64,000 bases of DNA, from positions 992,001-1,056,000 of the forward strand of contig NZ_SJPP01000002.1 of NCBI RefSeq assembly GCF_007860075.1, written 5' to 3'. Both the position numbers and the translations under genes were made by a program. How positions within the stretch are numbered: the first letter of the stretch is position 1; each line of letters opens with the position of its first letter. Below the pieces are notes generated by a model. It ran no database searches and was not told the DNA's origin. It saw nothing but the letters and a program-made list of their open reading frames with translations. This document shows, one piece after another, positions 1-8,119 of the stretch. Source of the DNA: Symmachiella macrocystis. Its GTDB lineage: Bacteria > Planctomycetota > Planctomycetia > Planctomycetales > Planctomycetaceae.

Positions 1-239
1 TCTGGCAGGTGGCACAAGCCGTCAATGTTCCCATCATCGGCATCGGTGGAATTCAATCGATCGACGACGTCATGGAATTCCTGATCGCCGGAGCATCGGC
101 GGTTCAAATTGGCACGGCAAATTTCTACAATCCAGGACTAGCGCAGCAATTGGTCACCGAATTGACCGAAATTTTGACCGAGCAAAACTGTCAATCTCTC
201 GGCGACATCGTCGGCACATTGCAGATTCCCGCACGTTAA
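1..239 (+). CDS. pyrD: Dihydroorotate dehydrogenase, C-terminal part (gene enters from the left edge)
   Basis: Only the last 78 residues are inside the window; the frame is open from base 3. The residues V-P-I-I-G-I-G-G-I followed by a D-D-V-x-E-F-L-I-A-G-A block and A-V-Q-I-G-T-A are the phosphate-binding end of the FMN TIM barrel of class 1 dihydroorotate dehydrogenases, which oxidise dihydroorotate to orotate in pyrimidine synthesis. The C-terminal extension after this block (about 40 residues) fits class 1B cytosolic enzymes. The start and the catalytic Cys/Ser are outside the window, so the subclass cannot be confirmed. The next gene, trpS, starts 95 bases downstream on the same strand and is functionally unrelated. 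Confidence 0.72.
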   Translation, partial: WQVAQAVNVPIIGIGGIQSIDDVMEFLIAGASAVQIGTANFYNPGLAQQLVTELTEILTEQNCQSLGDIVGTLQIPAR

Positions 240-334
240 ATAGACCGGCACCTAACCATTCTCTCCCCGCCACCGGCAATGCTGGTCGCCGGATTCAAGC
301 ATTCACCACCGCACACGATATCGAGACGTAATTC

Positions 335-1309
335 ATGCGAGTTCTTTCTGGAATTCAACCGACCGGCCGATTTCATTGGGGCAACTATTTCGGCGCCATC
401 TCCCAATACATCGCCCTGCAAAACAACGATCAAGCGTTCTACTTCATCGCCGACCTGCATGCGCTGACCACGATTCGCGATGCTGAGTTGTTACAGGAGC
501 ATACGCACGATGCAGCGGTGGACCTGCTGGCCTTGGGCCTCGATCCCCAACAGGCGACGCTGTTCCTGCAATCGGACGTGCCTGAAGTCACAGAACTGAC
601 GTGGTTGCTGATGACGGTCACGCAAATGAGCCTGCTGGAAAAATGCCACGCCTATAAAGACAAAAAGGCGAAGGGTCTGTCAGCCGACGCAGGCCTGTTC
701 ACCTATCCGGTCCTGATGGCCGCCGACATTTTGCTGTACGATAGCGATGTGGTCCCCGTCGGAGCCGATCAAGTTCAGCATATCGAAGTCACGCGCGACA
801 TCGCGCAGCGATTCAATGTGACCTACGAGACTGAAGCATTGACGCTGCCCACCGGACACACACTCGACGCCACCGCCAAGGTCCCCGGCACGGATGGCGA
901 AAAGATGTCGAAGAGTTACGGCAACACGATCGAGGTCTTCGAAGCGCCCAAGAAAATGCGCAAAAAAGTCATGTCGATCAAAACCGATTCGAAGACGGTT
1001 GAAGAACCTAAAGATCCTGAAACGTGTCCGGTGTTCGCTTTGTACCAGCTCTTTGCCGAGGAAGCCCAACAAACCGAACTGGCCGGGCGGTATCGCGCCG
1101 GGGGAATGGGTTACGGTGATGCAAAAAAAGCAGTGTACGAAGCAGCCTTGGCCTACTTTGCCGACGCGCGTGAGCGCCGCGAGGAATTGGAGAAAGACCC
1201 CGACACGGTCCGCGATATTCTGCGCGACGGCGCAACCGTGGCGCGGGCCAAGGGACAAGAGGTGCTGGAACGTGTGCGATCTGCTTGTGGGCTCAGCGCG
1301 CAAAAATGA
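335..1309 (+). CDS. trpS: Tryptophanyl-tRNA synthetase
   Basis: Class I aminoacyl-tRNA synthetase that charges tRNA-Trp in the cytosol. The 324-residue length is normal for bacterial TrpRS. The HIGH-type motif is visible as [10 protein letters not shown] (residues 9-18), a GADQVQHIE block sits at 143-151, and the KMSKS motif is exact at 190-194 followed by YGNTI. The ATG at 335 puts the ATP-binding motif at the expected distance from the N terminus. It is followed 43 bases later by an unrelated membrane protein gene on the same strand. No leader peptide or T-box-like structure is obvious upstream. Confidence 0.96.
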   Translation: MRVLSGIQPTGRFHWGNYFGAISQYIALQNNDQAFYFIADLHALTTIRDAELLQEHTHDAAVDLLALGLDPQQATLFLQSDVPEVTELTWLLMTVTQMSLLEKCHAYKDKKAKGLSADAGLFTYPVLMAADILLYDSDVVPVGADQVQHIEVTRDIAQRFNVTYETEALTLPTGHTLDATAKVPGTDGEKMSKSYGNTIEVFEAPKKMRKKVMSIKTDSKTVEEPKDPETCPVFALYQLFAEEAQQTELAGRYRAGGMGYGDAKKAVYEAALAYFADARERREELEKDPDTVRDILRDGATVARAKGQEVLERVRSACGLSAQK

Positions 1310-1352
1310 TTGACCCGCCAGCGACTCCTTGACCTGACAAGGGAGATGGACC

Positions 1353-2189
1353 ATGGACAAGCCTCGCGAGTCGGCGACAACAATCGCCGGACGTTTGACG
1401 ACGTGGCTGATGTTGTGCGTCGTCGCACTGTCGGTGTTGATGGTCGCCGCCGCTTACATACCGTCGCGACTAAAATTACTCGGGCTGTATAGCATCGTCC
1501 TAGGCCTAGCCGCCGGTTGGGTGATCGGCCAGATCGCCCGCCAATGCCGTATGCACTATCGTCGCCTATTGCCGCCAGCCGCGCTGCTCATGACCATCAT
1601 CGCCCTCTCAGGCCAGATCGGCGAAAGCTACCGCTTATGGCGCAATTCAGAACGCGACAGGCTGGATGAGCAATCTCAGGCGGCCTTGATTTTCGACAAC
1701 CCCGCCTTCGGTGAAACCCCGCCTCCCCCCGATGCATTCGACGACTACCTGACCCTCCGCTTTTCGCCGCTCGCGAAATCTTCTTGGTCCCTATTGCAGT
1801 CAGCAGCCAAATGGCCGCGGTTGTTGCTGGGGTTGGAAGTCTTATTGGGCGGCCTAGCCGGCGCATTAGTAGCAGCACGTTTGGTCAACGCACCATTTTG
1901 CGTGACGTGCGAATCGTGGCATGAACCGCAACGGTCGGTCGTGCTGGGATCAACAGTGGGAAACCGTTGTTTGCCTTTGCTCACCGACGAAGAGCAGCCG
2001 GCGATTCCCGAAGGGGGCCGACTCCATTTGGAATACACCTCCTGTCGCTGCAGCACAGCCATTCCAGTGATTCGCTGCACCCGCGAACAACCAGGAGAAG
2101 CAACCCGCGTCGTAACCACCGTCCAGCCCGATCGAGAAACGTTGGCGCAACTGACCACCCTATTGGACGGCAACGACAACGCACAGTAA
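1353..2189 (+). CDS. Hypothetical membrane protein with a Cys-rich C-terminal domain
   Basis: I do not recognise this family. The 278-residue product has three hydrophobic segments near the N terminus (about 14-33, 41-61 and 73-88), a polar Pro-rich stretch around 120-130, and a fourth hydrophobic segment at about 152-175. After it comes a soluble tail carrying C-V-T-C and later C-R-C and single Cys residues, which could bind metal or form disulfides. An ATG preceded by GGGAGATGGACC gives a plausible ribosome site. It lies between trpS and acpS on the same strand but nothing in the sequence links it to either. Confidence 0.7.
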   Translation: MDKPRESATTIAGRLTTWLMLCVVALSVLMVAAAYIPSRLKLLGLYSIVLGLAAGWVIGQIARQCRMHYRRLLPPAALLMTIIALSGQIGESYRLWRNSERDRLDEQSQAALIFDNPAFGETPPPPDAFDDYLTLRFSPLAKSSWSLLQSAAKWPRLLLGLEVLLGGLAGALVAARLVNAPFCVTCESWHEPQRSVVLGSTVGNRCLPLLTDEEQPAIPEGGRLHLEYTSCRCSTAIPVIRCTREQPGEATRVVTTVQPDRETLAQLTTLLDGNDNAQ

Positions 2190-2357
2190 GCTAAAAGCTG
2201 GGACGACCAGCGCCCCGGTCGGGTGCGTCGCAACACACCTTTCTAAGTTGTACGAACGATTCCCAATAAAAAAAACGGCTCAGCTGGAGCTTCGCCCTCA
2301 CGGGCTACGCGATGCCCGTTGAGAGACCGATCTTGCACTGAAATACAATTGAGGCGC

Positions 2358-2378
2358 GTCATGCACTGCATGACCTAC
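2358..2378. repeat. Short palindromic element, copy 1 (GTCATGC...GCATGAC type)
   Basis: GTCATGCACTGCATGAC followed by CTAC. The same sequence with one or two centre changes recurs as two opposed copies at 26901-26977. Here it sits seven bases before the acpS start codon, so it could fold in the acpS leader. It looks like a REP-type dispersed palindrome. Confidence 0.6.
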
Positions 2379-2385
2379 ACAAGCT

Positions 2386-2769
2386 ATGAACATCTTGGGC
2401 ATTGGAACGGACATTACGGAGATCGTGCGGATTGGGCGCATGATCGAGCGGCACGGTGAGGTGTTTTTGAATCGCGTTTATACCGAAAACGAAATTCAAT
2501 ATTGCCAGCGCCGCAAAGAATACCTGCAGCACTATGCCGCGCGGTGGGCGGCTAAAGAAGCTGTGATGAAAACACTCGGCACCGGTTGGGTCCGCGGTAT
2601 GAGTTGGCGGGACATCGAAGTCAGCAACCATAAGTCCGGTCGACCGGACATTCTCATGAGTGGCGGCGCGAAAGAAGTCGCCGACAGCCTCGGCGTGACG
2701 CAAGTGATGGTGACGCTCTCCCACTGCCGAGCCTATGCCACAGCCACGGCAATAGCCGTGCAAGGTTAA
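2386..2769 (+). CDS. acpS: Holo-[acyl-carrier-protein] synthase
   Basis: Transfers 4'-phosphopantetheine from CoA to the serine of acyl carrier protein, needed for fatty acid synthesis. The 127-residue length matches AcpS. The N-terminal G-I-G-T-D-I (5-10) supplies the Mg-binding Asp9, and the second signature R-W-A-A-K-E-A-V-M-K (53-62) supplies the metal-binding Glu58. The C-terminal V-T-L-S-H core is also present. The ATG at 2386 is immediately before the conserved first strand, so the start is well placed, but it is preceded by a palindromic repeat rather than a strong Shine-Dalgarno. Neighbours are unrelated. Confidence 0.95.
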   Translation: MNILGIGTDITEIVRIGRMIERHGEVFLNRVYTENEIQYCQRRKEYLQHYAARWAAKEAVMKTLGTGWVRGMSWRDIEVSNHKSGRPDILMSGGAKEVADSLGVTQVMVTLSHCRAYATATAIAVQG

Positions 2770-2831
2770 CGTGCGAAGGTAGACAGTCCCACCATTTTCC
2801 CTCCTAACAGAATACAACAGACTGCGGAGCA

Positions 2832-3722
2832 ATGGACGCCATGACAACAACTCCCGGCGCGCGATTTCGACAGGCCTATGAAAACAGTCCGATCATGATT
2901 CCCGGCGTGTTCAATGCGCTGGTCGCGCGGATGGCGCAGCAGGCAGGTTTTGCAGCGGCTTACCAATCCGGTGCTGCCCTGTCGGCGGGATTGGCGGCGG
3001 TGCCGGATGTCGGTTTGATTTCGCTGACAGAGTTCGTCGATCAAGGCCGTTACTTAGCGCAGGCGGTCGACATACCGGTGATTTCCGACGCCGATACCGG
3101 GTTCGGCGAAGCACTCTCCGTGGAGCGGACCGTGCACTGCTTTGAGTCGGCAGGGATTGCCGGAATTCATCTGGAAGACCAACAACTCCCCAAACGCTGC
3201 GGACACCTAAGTGGCAAAACGTTGGTGAGCGAGCTAGAGATGGCAGGTAAAATTAAAGCAGCCGCAACGGCCCGCAATGATCCGTCGTTCGTGCTGATTG
3301 CCCGGACCGATGCCCGGGCTACCGAAGGATTTGATGCGGCAGTCTCCCGCGCACGCGCCTATGTCGAAGCGGGGGCCGATATGATTTTCCCCGAAGCACT
3401 GCAAACGCCGGAAGAATTTGCCCAATTTGCCGAAGCGGTCGAAGTCCCTTTAATGGCCAATATGACGGAGTATGGCAAGAGTCCACTGTTGTCGTTCACA
3501 GAATTATCACAAATCGGGTATCGGGCGGTGCTATTTCCCGTCTCGATGTTCCGTATTGCCATGAATGCGGTCGAATCGGGACTGCGGGAATTGGCTGCGG
3601 AGGGTACGCAACAGGGACTGTTGGACCGGATGCAAACGCGGTCAAAGCTTTATGAACTTTTGGAGTACGAGGGTTACGATCAACGGGATCGCTCTTACTT
3701 CGGCGGTTCGGCGACGGAATAA
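2832..3722 (+). CDS. Isocitrate lyase/PEP mutase family protein, probable methylisocitrate lyase-like
   Basis: A 296-residue PEP-mutase/isocitrate-lyase superfamily TIM barrel. D-A-D-T-G-F-G at 86-92 supplies Mg-binding Asp residues, H-L-E-D is at 113-116, and the catalytic loop K-R-C-G-H at 121-125 carries Cys123. These match 2-methylisocitrate lyase (PrpB), which splits methylisocitrate to pyruvate and succinate, and related carboxyvinyl-carboxyphosphonate mutases and oxaloacetate hydrolases. No prpC or prpD is next to it, so the PrpB role is only the best guess. A second ATG at 2841 is an alternative start; a GGAG lies just upstream of the first. Confidence 0.82.
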   Translation: MDAMTTTPGARFRQAYENSPIMIPGVFNALVARMAQQAGFAAAYQSGAALSAGLAAVPDVGLISLTEFVDQGRYLAQAVDIPVISDADTGFGEALSVERTVHCFESAGIAGIHLEDQQLPKRCGHLSGKTLVSELEMAGKIKAAATARNDPSFVLIARTDARATEGFDAAVSRARAYVEAGADMIFPEALQTPEEFAQFAEAVEVPLMANMTEYGKSPLLSFTELSQIGYRAVLFPVSMFRIAMNAVESGLRELAAEGTQQGLLDRMQTRSKLYELLEYEGYDQRDRSYFGGSATE

Positions 3723-3888
3723 CGAAAAAACCAGAACGTTGATTTCCCGCACCGCTTGAATTCCCCGCCAACTCGGCGAAAATGATACCACGCGAATCGG
3801 CGAGCGGTTCGCAAGACGAAACGCAACGGGAGGGCGAGGCTCCCGGATTCCAATTTTACTTCTTTGAGACCCTGATATTGAACTGGTC

Positions 3889-5085
3889 GTGGCTGTGACG
3901 AATGCGGCGATGAGCACTGAAGATTCTCCACACAAAGACGCCGATGAGCGGTCGGTCGGTCTGGTCTCGACGCAGTATGTCGACCTGTTTGCCCCCCCGC
4001 AAAGCCTGAAGGTGGCCGAAGGGAACCTTCTGGGGCCGGTCCATGTCGCCTATGAGACCTATGGCACACTGTCGGAAAAACGGGACAACGCGATCTTTGT
4101 CTGCCATGCTTTGACCGGCGATGCCCACGTGGCGGGACGGCATTCGGCCAAGGATGAGAAAACCGGTTGGTGGGATGAATTGATTGGACCTGGCAAGGGC
4201 CTGGATACCAACAAGTATTTTGTGATCTGCGCGAATGTACTGGGTGGCTGCCAAGGGACGACCGGGCCGCTCTCCCCTAAACCGGGCACGGAGACCCCTT
4301 ATGCTTTGGAGTTTCCGTTTGTCACGATTGGCGACATGGTCGAGGTGCACGCCGCCCTGGTCCGGCATTTGGGCATCGAGCGGTTGCTGGGAGCAATCGG
4401 CGGCAGTCTGGGCGGGATGCAAGCCTTGGAATGGGCCGCGCGTTTTCCCGACATGTTACGCACGGCGGTCATATTAGCATCCGGTCCGCGACTCTCGGCA
4501 CAAGGCATCGCCTTCAATGCAGTCGGGCGACGGGCGATTGTGACGGATCCGCATTTCTACAAAGGCAACTATTACAATCAGGACGATGATCCACATTTTG
4601 GACTCGCACTGGCGCGGATGGTGGCGCATATCACGTACTTGTCCGAAGCTTCCATCGAAAAGAAATTCGGCCGCCGCCTGCAACACAGCGACCAGTTCGC
4701 CTATGAATTGATGCGCGAAACAGAATTCCAAATCGAAAGCTACCTGCATCACCAGGGAAAACGCTTTGTCGAGCGGTTCGACGCCAACAGCTATTTGTAC
4801 CTGACACGGGCGATGGACTACTTTGATTTGGCCAAAGCCTACGGCTCATTGCCCGAAGCTTTTTCCGCCACACAGTCACGGTTTTTAGTAACAAGCTACA
4901 CGACCGATTGGTTGTTCCCGATCGCGCAAAGCCGCGAAATCGTCAGCGCCTTGATTCAGGCGCGGCGGCATGTGACAGCCGTGGAACTCGAAAGCCCCTA
5001 CGGTCACGATTCATTCTTATTAGAAGTCGACCAACTGGAAGAGATGCTCAAACCATTTTTGGCCGAAGCGTATGCCGCCAATTGA
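3889..5085 (+). CDS. metX: Homoserine O-acyltransferase (MetX family)
   Basis: Alpha/beta-hydrolase fold acyltransferase that activates homoserine for methionine synthesis, using acetyl-CoA or succinyl-CoA. The nucleophile elbow G-G-S-L-G-G (Ser173), the H-A-L-T-G-D-A-H block at 73-80, T-T-D-W-L-F-P near 340 (catalytic Asp) and S-P-Y-G-H-D-S near 374 (catalytic His) are all visible. Length of 398 is usual for MetX. The start is uncertain: GTG at 3889 or ATG at 3910, neither with a strong ribosome site. The metW gene follows after 41 bases, the standard pairing. Acyl donor preference cannot be read without alignment of the specificity residues. Confidence 0.93.
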   Translation: MAVTNAAMSTEDSPHKDADERSVGLVSTQYVDLFAPPQSLKVAEGNLLGPVHVAYETYGTLSEKRDNAIFVCHALTGDAHVAGRHSAKDEKTGWWDELIGPGKGLDTNKYFVICANVLGGCQGTTGPLSPKPGTETPYALEFPFVTIGDMVEVHAALVRHLGIERLLGAIGGSLGGMQALEWAARFPDMLRTAVILASGPRLSAQGIAFNAVGRRAIVTDPHFYKGNYYNQDDDPHFGLALARMVAHITYLSEASIEKKFGRRLQHSDQFAYELMRETEFQIESYLHHQGKRFVERFDANSYLYLTRAMDYFDLAKAYGSLPEAFSATQSRFLVTSYTTDWLFPIAQSREIVSALIQARRHVTAVELESPYGHDSFLLEVDQLEEMLKPFLAEAYAAN

Positions 5086-5126
5086 CGCGACATATTCACC
5101 TCGATTTTTCTGCAGATACCCCCACG

Positions 5127-5795
5127 ATGTCCACAAGTCGAACTAAAGAAAAACGCCGCTACAAGATGCCGAATCCGTCGGCCGCGCTGACGGACCGTGT
5201 GATCATGGAGCACATCGACGAGGGGAGTCGAGTGTTGGACTTGGGGTGCGGGGATGGACTATTGCTCTCCGAATTGCGGCGGATCAAAAGTGCTGAGATT
5301 TTGGGCGTAGAAATGAGCCGCCGGGCGATGATCCAATGCATGACCGCCGGCGTGCCGGTCATCCAGGCCGACTTGGATCTCGGGTTGGAGGCCTTTCCCA
5401 GCCAATCATTCGACTTCGCCGTGCTCAGCCAAACCTTGCAACAGGTGCGGCATCCGCATGTGATTTTGGAAGAAATGTTGCGTGTCGCCAACCGGGCTTT
5501 GGTGGTGGTGCCTAACTATGGGCATTGGCGTGTCCGTTGGAATCAATTGCTGTGGGGCCGCGCGCCGGTCTCCTCCTCGGAACGGTATCAGTGGTACAAC
5601 ACGCCAAATTTGCATTTGATGTCGATGCCCGATTTTCGCGATCTGGTGGACGTGGTAGAGGCGCGGATCGTCAAGGAGTTGGCCATTATCCGCGGCCGCG
5701 CCGTCGAACAGGCCTGGGCAGCTAATGTCCGTGCGGACAGTGCTGTGTACATTCTGGAACGTAAGTCGGCCGACGCGCATGCCCCAATGCCCTAA
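5127..5795 (+). CDS. metW: MetW, methyltransferase-fold partner of MetX
   Basis: A 222-residue protein with the S-adenosylmethionine-binding motif V-L-D-L-G-C-G-D-G followed by L-L-x-E-L, and the MetW-typical D-L-D-x-G-L-E-A-F, Q-T-L-Q-Q-V and V-V-V-P-N-Y-G-H-W blocks. MetW is known to act with MetX in the first committed step of methionine synthesis. The open frame runs upstream into metX as far as 4908, but conservation begins only in the region after 5166. The ATG at 5127 (41 bases after metX) is therefore chosen; ATG 5166 is the alternative. The two genes probably form one operon. Confidence 0.9.
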   Translation: MSTSRTKEKRRYKMPNPSAALTDRVIMEHIDEGSRVLDLGCGDGLLLSELRRIKSAEILGVEMSRRAMIQCMTAGVPVIQADLDLGLEAFPSQSFDFAVLSQTLQQVRHPHVILEEMLRVANRALVVVPNYGHWRVRWNQLLWGRAPVSSSERYQWYNTPNLHLMSMPDFRDLVDVVEARIVKELAIIRGRAVEQAWAANVRADSAVYILERKSADAHAPMP

Positions 5796-5951
5796 CCCGC
5801 CGTTGTCAGGTCCCCTTGTCCGTACACGCCGGAAATGCCAGAATGACCTGGACCGTTGGTGCGGAATTATTGTACAGACGCTTTCAGCGGTGCGCCGGAA
5901 CGTCCGGCGCCGTCTTGCCCTTTGCGGATCATCAACACAATCTGAGCATTC

Positions 5952-6602
5952 ATGAACCCATTGACGGCTGCCCTCGGTAATCTCTCCGCCCTGTCGACGT
6001 TCATCATCGCAGTTGCCTGCGCGGTGCACGTTGTGTTTTTCATATTGTTGTGGATCTGGTTTCGCCGCGACCTCAAAAAAATTGCCGCCTCCCTAGATGA
6101 ATTCACACGAGGCCTCAAACACCGCAGTCTCTTCGACGGCACCAGCCATCTTTCCGATCAGATTGAAGCCTTTCTGGCGGATGTCGATGAGGTGTTGCAG
6201 GACCCCAATGGCGATGCGGACCGGCGGATGTTGATTTCGCGGATCAACGTCCTGGATGAACGCCGACGGTATTTACAATCGATGGCGTTTGAAACCTCCT
6301 ACAACATCTGCCGCACAATGATTGAAGCCTATGCGTTGGCGGGCGTGTTGGGCACGATTCTCGCCATCGGTGCCGCCCTGCAAACCGGTGGGGATGCCAA
6401 CACCGTGGGCGCAATCGTCAGCCGCTTCGGCGACGCGATTTGGTCGACCTTCGCCGGACTCTCAGCCGGAATCTTGCTGATGTTCTTAAACAGTGTCCTG
6501 GAAACGCGGTTCGAACGTCTGGCGGAAAATCGTGAACATGTGCGGGACACCATCGTCCGCGCCAAACGCGAACTCTCGCTCGTGCCGGAGGAGCCGGCAT
6601 GA
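5952..6602 (+). CDS. MotA/TolQ/ExbB-type proton channel family protein
   Basis: A 216-residue membrane protein. One transmembrane segment lies at about 13-37. A long soluble loop follows, and two further segments fall at about 123-143 and 158-180. The G-V-L-G-T-I-L-A-I stretch and the W-S-T-F-A-G-L-S-A-G-I block are the conserved channel helices of the MotA/TolQ/ExbB family, which couple ion flow to mechanical work across the envelope. The stop codon overlaps the next start (ATGA at 6599-6602), so it is translationally coupled to the ExbD-like gene. Compared with ExbB, the cytoplasmic loop is the expected size and no long tail is present. The substrate or load is unknown. Confidence 0.8.
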   Translation: MNPLTAALGNLSALSTFIIAVACAVHVVFFILLWIWFRRDLKKIAASLDEFTRGLKHRSLFDGTSHLSDQIEAFLADVDEVLQDPNGDADRRMLISRINVLDERRRYLQSMAFETSYNICRTMIEAYALAGVLGTILAIGAALQTGGDANTVGAIVSRFGDAIWSTFAGLSAGILLMFLNSVLETRFERLAENREHVRDTIVRAKRELSLVPEEPA

Positions 6603-7393
6603 AGTTGTCTCGACGCAAACTCTCGTTTCAATTGACACCGCTGTTGGATCTGCTGTTGATCGTGATCTTTGCGCAATACATGGAAGTCCAAGAGACGGCC
6701 GAGACGCAGGCGGTCGAAGTTGCTCAGAAAATGAATGCGGCGCAAGACACAGCGGAGTTGGCCCGTTTGCAGCTATTGGCCAAACTAGAGGTTGCTGAGC
6801 AGGAGCGGAACCAATTGCAAATTGAGCGCAATCGGTTGCGCTCGACCATGCAAGAACGCGAAACAGAAATCAGCGATGAGTTGCGACAATCGCGTGAGGA
6901 GATCCAAGAACTGGGGGAAATCCTCTCGCGGCTATTTCGCTTGCCGCAGGAAACCATCGAACGCGTCTTGGCAGCCCGGTCCGAAGCGGAACGCGACGAA
7001 CTGCGCCGCGAAATCGAAACCATGGCCGGCAACCGCGCCGCAGAGATGGTCAAACACCTGCGGACCTGGCGGGAATTGCTCAAACGTTGTGACGTGTGGG
7101 ACATCCATATCGGCGACGACAACTTGACGACCATGACCGCTGCCGGAAAAACGTTTAAGTTTCGCGCCGAGACCCCCGAGCGCTTTAACGCCGAGATCTA
7201 TGCTCGTTACAAAGCATTGCCGCAGCCAAAGAACTTGGTCATCTTACTCGTCTCATGGTCCGACGCGCAGTTCTCCGTGCGTCAGGCAGCCATCACGGGT
7301 GTCGCCGAGGTCACGCAAAAGATGTACGATGACAGTGATCGTCGCACTCGTTTTGAATACGCCATCTTAGGGTTTTCGCCACCACTGCAATAA
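6599..7393 (+). CDS. ExbD/TolR-like membrane protein with long coiled coil
   Basis: The N terminus F-Q-L-T-P-L-L-D-L-L-L-I-V-I-F resembles the single transmembrane helix of ExbD/TolR, including the Asp (residue 17) that carries protons in that family. A long Glu/Gln/Arg-rich heptad region (about 35-150) predicted as coiled coil follows, then a globular C-terminal domain of about 100 residues. In classical ExbD the periplasmic domain follows the helix almost directly, so the coiled coil is an insertion or a different architecture. The gene overlaps the upstream ExbB-like gene by four bases and is followed by a third membrane-anchored protein. The 264-residue product is probably the stator partner of the channel. 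Confidence 0.7.
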   Translation: MKLSRRKLSFQLTPLLDLLLIVIFAQYMEVQETAETQAVEVAQKMNAAQDTAELARLQLLAKLEVAEQERNQLQIERNRLRSTMQERETEISDELRQSREEIQELGEILSRLFRLPQETIERVLAARSEAERDELRREIETMAGNRAAEMVKHLRTWRELLKRCDVWDIHIGDDNLTTMTAAGKTFKFRAETPERFNAEIYARYKALPQPKNLVILLVSWSDAQFSVRQAAITGVAEVTQKMYDDSDRRTRFEYAILGFSPPLQ

Positions 7394-7432
7394 CGCCTTC
7401 ATTTTTAAAAGTTGGATTGAGGCCGGAGTCCG

Positions 7433-7900
7433 ATGACGATTACCAAAAAAGTCACCCGCGGCGTAAAGATCAGTAGCGGACTGGTCGTGTTGGGAGTCGT
7501 TGCCGGAACGTTCCTCGGCAATTGGCTCCCGAAATTTGATGGCGGCGATGGCGTGATTCCCGTGCAAGGATCCAAGCCGGACCTCAACGAGAAAGAACCT
7601 TCCCCCTCCGACGATGAGCCAAAAACCACCCATGCGGGTACGCGCAGCGACCTGCAGATTACGATCAAAGACCGTGGATATTGGATTGCTGCCGAGACGG
7701 ATGGCACGCTTCGAGAAATCACCTTAGAGCAAGCCGTGGAATTGGCAACCGCAACCACGGGTGACGAAAATGGGATTCGTGTTCGCGTAATCCGCGCCCC
7801 AACAGCTCGTGCTCGTGCAGAAGAAAACCTGGAACAAGCATTGCTCGATGCCAAGATCCCACGGGATTCCATCGTCGGCTTAGGCCCCACGCTCCCATAG
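7433..7900 (+). CDS. Membrane-anchored protein with ExbD-like periplasmic domain (third gene of the channel operon)
   Basis: A 155-residue protein with one hydrophobic N-terminal segment (about 13-33), a Pro/Asp-rich linker (about 38-68), then a domain of about 80 residues. That domain has the pattern L-Q-I-T-I-K-D-R-G-Y-W, a T-L-E-Q-A-V helix and an alternating V-R-V-I-R strand, resembling the periplasmic domain of ExbD/TolR. It starts 39 bases after the coiled-coil gene and probably forms an operon with it. The resemblance is by secondary-structure pattern only. One possibility is that the ExbD functions are split: helix and coiled coil in one protein, periplasmic domain in this one. Confidence 0.6.
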   Translation: MTITKKVTRGVKISSGLVVLGVVAGTFLGNWLPKFDGGDGVIPVQGSKPDLNEKEPSPSDDEPKTTHAGTRSDLQITIKDRGYWIAAETDGTLREITLEQAVELATATTGDENGIRVRVIRAPTARARAEENLEQALLDAKIPRDSIVGLGPTLP

Positions 7901-7944
7901 CACGTCTCTGCCAACAAATAAAAATAGCCACCATTGTTGCAGAG

Positions 7945-7958
7945 TGCGTCGCGACGCA
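7945..7958. repeat. Perfect 14-bp palindrome of the dispersed GTGCGTCGCGACGCA type
   Basis: TGCGTCGCGACGCA is self-complementary. Related sequences occur at 2221-2238 (GGTGCGTCGCAACACACC) and 38829-38844. All lie between genes, so they look like a dispersed short repeat family. Confidence 0.5.
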
Positions 7959-8060
7959 TCTATCGAGGTCGGACGCTTGGTACCCACCATCGGAAAAAGT
8001 CCTCACGCTAAAACACCAAGAGCGTGAGAACCTTCCCTAGCTTGAAAACCCTCACCCCGG

Positions 8061-8081
8061 CCCTCTCCCAGCGGGAGAGGG
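8061..8081. terminator. Hairpin between convergent genes (CCCTCTCCC-AGC-GGGAGAGGG)
   Basis: A 9-bp perfect stem with a 3-base loop sits between the end of the ExbD-like operon (7900, plus strand) and the stop of the TolC-like gene (8120, minus strand). Its position suits a bidirectional terminator, though a clear U-run is missing. The surrounding CCTCACCCCGGCCCTCTCCC phrase is a common dispersed repeat in many bacterial genomes. Confidence 0.5.
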
Positions 8082-8119
8082 TGTTCTTGTGGTGGGGGGC
8101 GTTTATTTGCGCCTCTAAC

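Noticed and set aside
5952-7900. Zorya-like defence system (MotA-like plus partner)
   Set aside because: The MotA-like protein lacks the long ZorA tail, the partner lacks an OmpA domain, and no helicase or nuclease gene is near. An envelope energy-coupling role fits better.
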